Positions 59,529 through 64,000 of a stretch of DNA of 64,000 nucleotides are shown piece after piece. The translations under genes and the position numbers were made by a program. This DNA is from Cyanobium usitatum str. Tous (GTDB lineage Bacteria > Cyanobacteriota > Cyanobacteriia > PCC-6307 > Cyanobiaceae), in contig NZ_OY986431.1 in the NCBI RefSeq assembly GCF_963920485.1, positions 2,046,001-2,110,000 on the forward strand. Reading direction: 5' to 3'. Each line of letters starts with the position of its first letter. The first letter of the stretch is position 1. The notes under the pieces are model-generated. The model saw only the letters and a program-made list of their open reading frames with translations. It was not told the origin of the DNA and made no database searches.

Positions 59529-59672
59529 ATGGCTTCCTACGCCCTGCAAACCCTGGCCCAACTCCCCGAGGCCTACCAAGCCTTCGGACCACTGGTCGAC
59601 ATCCTGCCGATCATTCCCCTTTTCTTTCTGCTGCTTGCCTTCGTGTGGCAAGCCTCCGTCGGCTTTCGCTGA
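59529..59672 (+). CDS. psbK: photosystem II protein PsbK
   Basis: A 47-residue photosystem II core subunit with a propeptide-like start ([20 protein letters not shown]), then [20 protein letters not shown] and QASVGFR, the conserved single-span mature part. ATG 59529, 29 nt after tgt; the two may share a transcript. It converges with the WecG/TagA-type gene by 8 nt. Confidence 0.93.
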   Translation: MASYALQTLAQLPEAYQAFGPLVDILPIIPLFFLLLAFVWQASVGFR

Positions 59673-59680
59673 ATCCGGCC

Positions 59681-60406
59681 TCAGCCCTGCCTGAGCACCT
59701 CCCAGGCAAATTTGGGTAAGGAGAGCATTCGGCGCCAGCGACTGGGCTCCTGAATCAGCCGGTACAACCATTCGATCTGCAGGGCTCCCATCCAAGCGGG
59801 GGCTCTTTTTTTGACCCCAGCCCAAACGTCAAAGCTGCCTCCCACACCCATCCAGAGGCCGCCACTGCGCCCAGGCAGCTGCTGAATCCAGGTTTCCTGG
59901 CGGGGTACGCCTAGGGCCGCCAGCACCAGATCGGGCCGAGCCGCCAGCAGCTGCTGCTCCAAGCCAGGCCAGGCTTCAGCCGGTTGGTAGCCATGGGCAT
60001 GGAGCACCAGCTTTAGCCCGGGAAGCTCCTGGCGCAAGCGCGCACTGAGCTGCTCCATCACCTCCGGTGAGGCCCCCACCAATGCCACCCTCCAGCCATG
60101 GGAAGCCGCGTGAGTGAGCAAATCACGAGCCAGCTCAATTCCAGGACTACGCCGCACCCGGTATCCCTGGCGGCCTAAGGCCCATACCACGCCGGCACCA
60201 TCTGGAATCACCAGGGCAGCTGCGGCGATGGCAGCCCCCAAGGCTGGATCGGCCTTAGCGGCCATTGTCATCTCAGCATTGAGGGTGACGATCTGCCCAC
60301 CACTGCGCTGCCGCAGGGCCAGGGCCGCTGCAAACACATCTGGACACACGCTCACCGGCACCCCCAGAACCCTGGTGCGCAGTGGCTCAGTTGCTGTTGA
60401 TGCCAT
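59681..60406 (-). CDS. WecG/TagA/CpsF family glycosyltransferase
   Basis: A 241-residue glycosyltransferase of family GT26, which adds the second sugar (such as ManNAc) to undecaprenyl-linked GlcNAc. Motifs: VTLNAEMTMAAKADPALGAA, PDGAGVVWALGRQGYRVRR, VALVGASPEVME and WMGVGGSFDVWAGVKKRAPA. It fits functionally with the WecA-type enzyme at 44025. ATG 60406 lies 60 nt from the divergent phosphorylase-kinase-like gene. Confidence 0.88.
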   Translation of the reverse strand: MASTATEPLRTRVLGVPVSVCPDVFAAALALRQRSGGQIVTLNAEMTMAAKADPALGAAIAAAALVIPDGAGVVWALGRQGYRVRRSPGIELARDLLTHAASHGWRVALVGASPEVMEQLSARLRQELPGLKLVLHAHGYQPAEAWPGLEQQLLAARPDLVLAALGVPRQETWIQQLPGRSGGLWMGVGGSFDVWAGVKKRAPAWMGALQIEWLYRLIQEPSRWRRMLSLPKFAWEVLRQG

Positions 60407-60466
60407 CAGGGGGTGAGGTGGGGGTGGAGAATATATGGCTGGCCTACCACTGGCATAGGGACATCC

Positions 60467-63400
60467 ATGGCGCAATCCCTGCCACTGAACAATCCGGCCC
60501 AACCGCCGGAACCCACCGTTTCAGCCGCCTTGGATCCGGCTAAGGCCTGGGCCCTGCTGCAGGAGCTGGATAGTCAGATTGATCTGGTGGTGTTGAGCCG
60601 CCAACACCCGATTACGGGACTGCTGCCCGCCAGCACCGCCCATACCGTGCACGGCAACTACGCAGACGCCTGGGTGCGCGACTGCGTTTATTCAATCCAA
60701 TGCGTCTGGGGACTTGCCCTGGCCCATCGCCGCCTGCGGGGGGCCAGTCGCCGCGTATACGAGCTGGAAGCGAGGGTGCTGCAACTGATGCGCGGCCTGC
60801 TCAACGCCATGCTGCGCCAGGCCCCGAAGGTGGAGCGCTTTAAGCACAGCCTGAATCGCCTGCATGCCATCCACGCCAAGTTCGACACGGCCACTGGCGC
60901 TGCGGTGGTGGCCGATGACGGCTGGGGGCATCTGCAACTCGATGCCACGGCGCTGTTTCTGCTCCAACTCGCCCAGCTGACCCGCTCAGGCCTGGTGGTG
61001 GTGCAAAGCAGCCACGAGCGCGACTTCGTGCAAAACCTGGTGTACTACGTGGCCCGCGCCTACCGCGTGGCCGACTACGGCATTTGGGAAAGGGGCGACA
61101 AAGGCAACCACGGCCTCCCAGAACGCAACGCCAGCTCGATTGGCCTGGTCAAGGCCGCTCTGGAATCCCTGGAGGGACTCGATCTCTACGGACCCCACGG
61201 TGATGGCCACAGCTGTCTGGTGATCCCCCACGACGCCATCGTGAGGCTGCGCCGGGCCCTGGACGCCCTGCTGCCGCGGGAATCAGCGAGCAAGGAGGTT
61301 GACAGCGCCTGCCTAGCGGTGATCGGCTATCCCGCCTGGGCCGTGGACGACCCAGAGCTGAGGCGGCGCACCCGCGCCAAGATTCGCGCCGAACTGGGTG
61401 GGGCCTACGGATATAAGCGTTTCCGCCGCGATGGCCACCAAACCGTGGTCGAAGACCACACCCGCCTGCACTACGAACGGGAGGAACTGGCGCAGTTTGA
61501 GCACATCGAATGCGAATGGCCCCTGTTTTGGGCTTATGAACTGATCACGGCCTGCTGCGAAGAGCGTTGGGAGGAGGCCCGCCAATGGCGCCAGCGCCTG
61601 CGTGAAGTGAGCCTGGAGCTAGCGGAGGGCGCCCTGCTCCCCGAGCTCTACCTGGTTCCGAAAGCTGCCATCGCAGCCGAACGGCAACTGCCCGGCAGCC
61701 AGCGCCGGCTGGCCAACCCCAACGTTCCCTTGTTGTGGACCCAGAGCCTCACCTGGCTATCCGACCTGTTGCTGGCCGGATTAATCAGTCCGGAAGATCT
61801 CGACCCAACCGGGCGACGCCGGCCCAGCACTCTCGGCGCCGACCGGGTGCTGGTGGCTCTGGTGCCAGCCAATGCGGCTATCGCAGCCAGCCTGGAGGCA
61901 GCTGGGCTGCCCCTGGCCCATGGCCCCAACAGCGACGCCGACCCCAGCAGCACCAATGCGGCCATCCGCATCGGCGGCTCCCAGGAGCTGGCGCTACGGA
62001 TGGCCCAGGTGGGTGCAAACCCGGCCCTAGGTCTCAGCGGCCATCCACCGGTGCGGATGGAAACCATGGCTACGGCTCGCCTTTACCGGCAGGGAAGCAG
62101 CTGTTTTGCCTTTTTCCCAGCCGTGCTGGAGGAAGACACCTTCTACCTGGCAGACGATCCTGAGCAGCTCGTGGACGCCGTGACCGCCGAACTGCGCCTG
62201 TTGCAGCGCCACTGGCGCGGAAGCGGCTCGCCGCTACTGCTGCTGCCGATCGCCGAGGGGGCCTTCCAGGCCAACCCAGATGCCTTCCTGAGGCTGGGGC
62301 AGCAGTTGCAGGCAGGTTTGCTGGACGGCGTCCCCGTGCAGCTGGCCCCGCTGGCAGAACTCATCGACCAGGGCAGCTGGGTCGAGCTGCCCGCCCAAGC
62401 GCCCGGGGCCGCGCTTCTACCGCCTGCGCCCATACCCACCCCATTGCGGGCTGGCACCAGCCAGACCCCCCTTAGCGCCAAGGAGGAGCAAGAGCTCGAA
62501 CGGGAGGACATCAGCATTGGCGAACTCGCCGATCGGCTCTGGCGCAGCTCCTCCCTGGAAGAGCAGGGCGAGCTGCTGGAGCAGCTGGTGCGGCGTCTAG
62601 GTCCCTACTCCCGGCTGCAGGGACCGGCCGGCAGCCAACCGGTGCGCCTGCATGACCTGCTGGAGGAGGTCTACCGCCGCGCCCTGGCCGAAGCCGACTG
62701 GAACGTGGTGCGGCGGGTGGCTGGGGCCCTCGATCTGGTCCATCCCCAACTGGAAGATGCCCTCACCGACCTGCTGGTGCGCCAGAAGCAGGTGGTGGTG
62801 GGACGTAATTACACCAGCGATTCTCGCATCAGCGAGCCCCAGGGCAGCGCCAGCATCGCCGCCATGATCCGTCGCTTCAGCGGCGAAGACGGCCGCGAAT
62901 GGATGCTGCAGCAGGAATTGCTACTTGCCCTCGACAGCCTGGCCCGCCACGAGCCAGCCCTGCTGAGCGGCAGCCTCACCCTGCAACTGGGCCAGCTACT
63001 GCTGTTGCTCACCGGCGAACTAGCCAGCGAAGCCGAGCTCAACCCCATCGACGCCTTCGAGGCACTTTGCGATCAGCCCCCCCACGCCATCCAGCGCCGG
63101 CTGCGGGCCGTGCTGGCTGACCTGGAACATGCCAAAGCCTCCCTGCAGCGCCAGGAGCAACTGCATGTGAGCGGCCGGGTGCGTTGGGACGTTCCCGATC
63201 CCCTGGCAGAGCTACCCAAGGGCGACTGCTGGCTGCAACACCGGCTACGGCTCGGGGCCCTAGGGCGCGTACCCCGCGATTTTTATCCCGGCATCTGGGA
63301 TCTACTGCACCACTGCCACGGCATCGTCATCGGCGACAAGCTGGAGAAGCGCAACCGCCTGGACAGCGGTCCCCTATTGAGGGAAAAGACACCCGGCGAA

Positions 63401-63745
63401 CGTAATTTCGCCGCCCTTGTCGATCACCTACTCAGCAAAATTGAAGCGCCGGACTATCGCCAGCTGTGCACGGAAACCCTGCTCACCTTGATCACCTTTA
63501 TGGGTGCTAATCCAGAGGTGGTATTTGACGACGACCTGGTGTTAGACGTGGTGATCGGTCACGCCGTGCGGGTGGGCTGGCAACAACGCCACCCCAATAT
63601 TCCTGAATCCCAATATGGCCTGCATAAGGCAGATGCCTGGGATCAGTTTTATTTGGCTTCGCCAGCTGATTGCCGCCGCTGGCAGCTGGCAGCTCTGCGC
63701 CAGCTCACTAGCCCGGAAATAGCCACGCCAGCTTCGACGACCTAG
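60467..63745 (+). CDS. phosphorylase kinase alpha/beta-subunit-like GH15 protein
   Basis: A 1,092-residue homologue of the regulatory alpha/beta subunits of eukaryotic phosphorylase kinase. The N-terminal glucoamylase-like (GH15) domain has DAWVRDCVYSIQCVWGLALA, GWGHLQLDATALFLLQLAQL, DFVQNLVYYVARAYRVADYG, IWERGDKGNHGLPERNASSI and the LLPRES motif, closely tracking the animal sequences. The rest (about 600 residues) keeps the C and D region style, including DFYPGIWDLLHHCHGIVIGD. The catalytic gamma kinase is not nearby. Role in cyanobacteria unknown. ATG 60467. Confidence 0.9.
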   Translation: MAQSLPLNNPAQPPEPTVSAALDPAKAWALLQELDSQIDLVVLSRQHPITGLLPASTAHTVHGNYADAWVRDCVYSIQCVWGLALAHRRLRGASRRVYELEARVLQLMRGLLNAMLRQAPKVERFKHSLNRLHAIHAKFDTATGAAVVADDGWGHLQLDATALFLLQLAQLTRSGLVVVQSSHERDFVQNLVYYVARAYRVADYGIWERGDKGNHGLPERNASSIGLVKAALESLEGLDLYGPHGDGHSCLVIPHDAIVRLRRALDALLPRESASKEVDSACLAVIGYPAWAVDDPELRRRTRAKIRAELGGAYGYKRFRRDGHQTVVEDHTRLHYEREELAQFEHIECEWPLFWAYELITACCEERWEEARQWRQRLREVSLELAEGALLPELYLVPKAAIAAERQLPGSQRRLANPNVPLLWTQSLTWLSDLLLAGLISPEDLDPTGRRRPSTLGADRVLVALVPANAAIAASLEAAGLPLAHGPNSDADPSSTNAAIRIGGSQELALRMAQVGANPALGLSGHPPVRMETMATARLYRQGSSCFAFFPAVLEEDTFYLADDPEQLVDAVTAELRLLQRHWRGSGSPLLLLPIAEGAFQANPDAFLRLGQQLQAGLLDGVPVQLAPLAELIDQGSWVELPAQAPGAALLPPAPIPTPLRAGTSQTPLSAKEEQELEREDISIGELADRLWRSSSLEEQGELLEQLVRRLGPYSRLQGPAGSQPVRLHDLLEEVYRRALAEADWNVVRRVAGALDLVHPQLEDALTDLLVRQKQVVVGRNYTSDSRISEPQGSASIAAMIRRFSGEDGREWMLQQELLLALDSLARHEPALLSGSLTLQLGQLLLLLTGELASEAELNPIDAFEALCDQPPHAIQRRLRAVLADLEHAKASLQRQEQLHVSGRVRWDVPDPLAELPKGDCWLQHRLRLGALGRVPRDFYPGIWDLLHHCHGIVIGDKLEKRNRLDSGPLLREKTPGERNFAALVDHLLSKIEAPDYRQLCTETLLTLITFMGANPEVVFDDDLVLDVVIGHAVRVGWQQRHPNIPESQYGLHKADAWDQFYLASPADCRRWQLAALRQLTSPEIATPASTT

Positions 63746-64000
63746 ATCGGCACTTCCAGGCTCATGCAGAGATTGGGCTGCTCGACGCACTGCTCAATCA
63801 GGTCGGCCAGCTGCAAAGCCCGGGAAGCCTGCAAACCATCCACCGCCGGGATCTCAACCCCCCGCACGCACTGGAGGAAATGCTCTAGTTCGGCGTAAAG
63901 GGGCTCAATGGAAGTGGTACTGACCTCTTCAATTACTCCATCGGACCTGTACACCAACTCGCCGTGATCTGCGCTCACCGACTCGTGAGCGCGGCGATGA
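63742..64000 (-). CDS. Gfo/Idh/MocA family oxidoreductase, C-terminal end (5' part beyond window)
   Basis: The last 85 residues of a protein running in from the right edge. The end LYAELEHFLQCVRGVEIPAV, DGLQASRALQLADLIEQCVE resembles the C-terminal alpha/beta domain of NAD(P)-dependent sugar or biliverdin-type dehydrogenases of this superfamily (FxxAVRG-type ending). The frame stays open to the window edge, so the true start is not seen. The 3' end overlaps the phosphorylase-kinase-like gene by 4 nt. Confidence 0.72.
   Translation of the reverse strand, partial: HRRAHESVSADHGELVYRSDGVIEEVSTTSIEPLYAELEHFLQCVRGVEIPAVDGLQASRALQLADLIEQCVEQPNLCMSLEVPI

Overview
The window is one uninterrupted stretch of a GC-rich picocyanobacterial chromosome, most like the freshwater/brackish Cyanobium and Synechococcus group. 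Photosystem II genes (psbO, psbH, psbN, psbI, psbK), the nitrogen regulator ntcA, carotenoid hydroxylase crtR, ictB, and many small families known mainly from cyanobacteria (DUF2555, DUF3084, DUF3146, DUF3155, DUF3177, DUF3181, DUF4079, Ycf20, Ycf66-like) all point there. Genes are packed tightly, with many 1-14 nt overlaps and many GTG or TTG starts. I see no CRISPR array, prophage, insertion sequence or rRNA operon.

Layout. 1-9,971: ftsH (cut by the left edge) behind sat, psbO with its own terminator, coaBC with a DUF2555 gene, tRNA-Ala(CGC), a PCP_red mini-protein, a structured intergenic region ending in a terminator, ycf20, pyrB, a 3-methyladenine glycosylase, a creatininase-family enzyme and gatC. 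9,990-20,482: crtR, tRNA-Leu(UAG), a Ycf66-like gene, ileS, a cupin, DUF3177, a FIST sensor protein with trmB, ictB and a BadF/GlcNAc-kinase-like ATPase. 20,561-23,385: a two-gene unit of a CHASE4-GGDEF-EAL membrane protein and a SET-domain protein. 23,372-34,714: glmM, a lytic transglycosylase, a NIL-ferredoxin, txlA, thyX, dcd, a corrinoid-adenosyltransferase-like protein without a Walker A motif, ntcA, DUF3084 with a YqgF-like nuclease, pth, tatA and psbH.

34,837-46,661: psbN, a GH38 alpha-mannosidase, psbI, an LptD-like outer-membrane protein, the leuC-leuD-cinA-wecA region, glyA and tRNA-Arg(ACG). 46,726-64,000: small membrane and DUF genes, murJ, sfsA, ispH, purH, a hydrolase, a histidine kinase, cobS, tgt, psbK, a WecG/TagA-type glycosyltransferase, a 1,092-residue homologue of eukaryotic phosphorylase kinase alpha/beta subunits, and the 3' end of a Gfo/Idh/MocA oxidoreductase.

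Together the genes are mostly housekeeping: photosystem II assembly and repair, nucleotide and leucine synthesis, cofactors (CoA, cobalamin, isoprenoids) and cell envelope (GlmM, MurJ, WecA, WecG/TagA, lytic transglycosylase, LptD-like). The most unusual content is the c-di-GMP/SET pair, the phosphorylase-kinase-like protein, the P-loop-less corrinoid protein, a tgt gene with no ATG/GTG/TTG at its conserved N-terminus, and a 51-bp-period repeat across the thyX stop codon. Family assignments come from reading motifs by eye; no database search was run.
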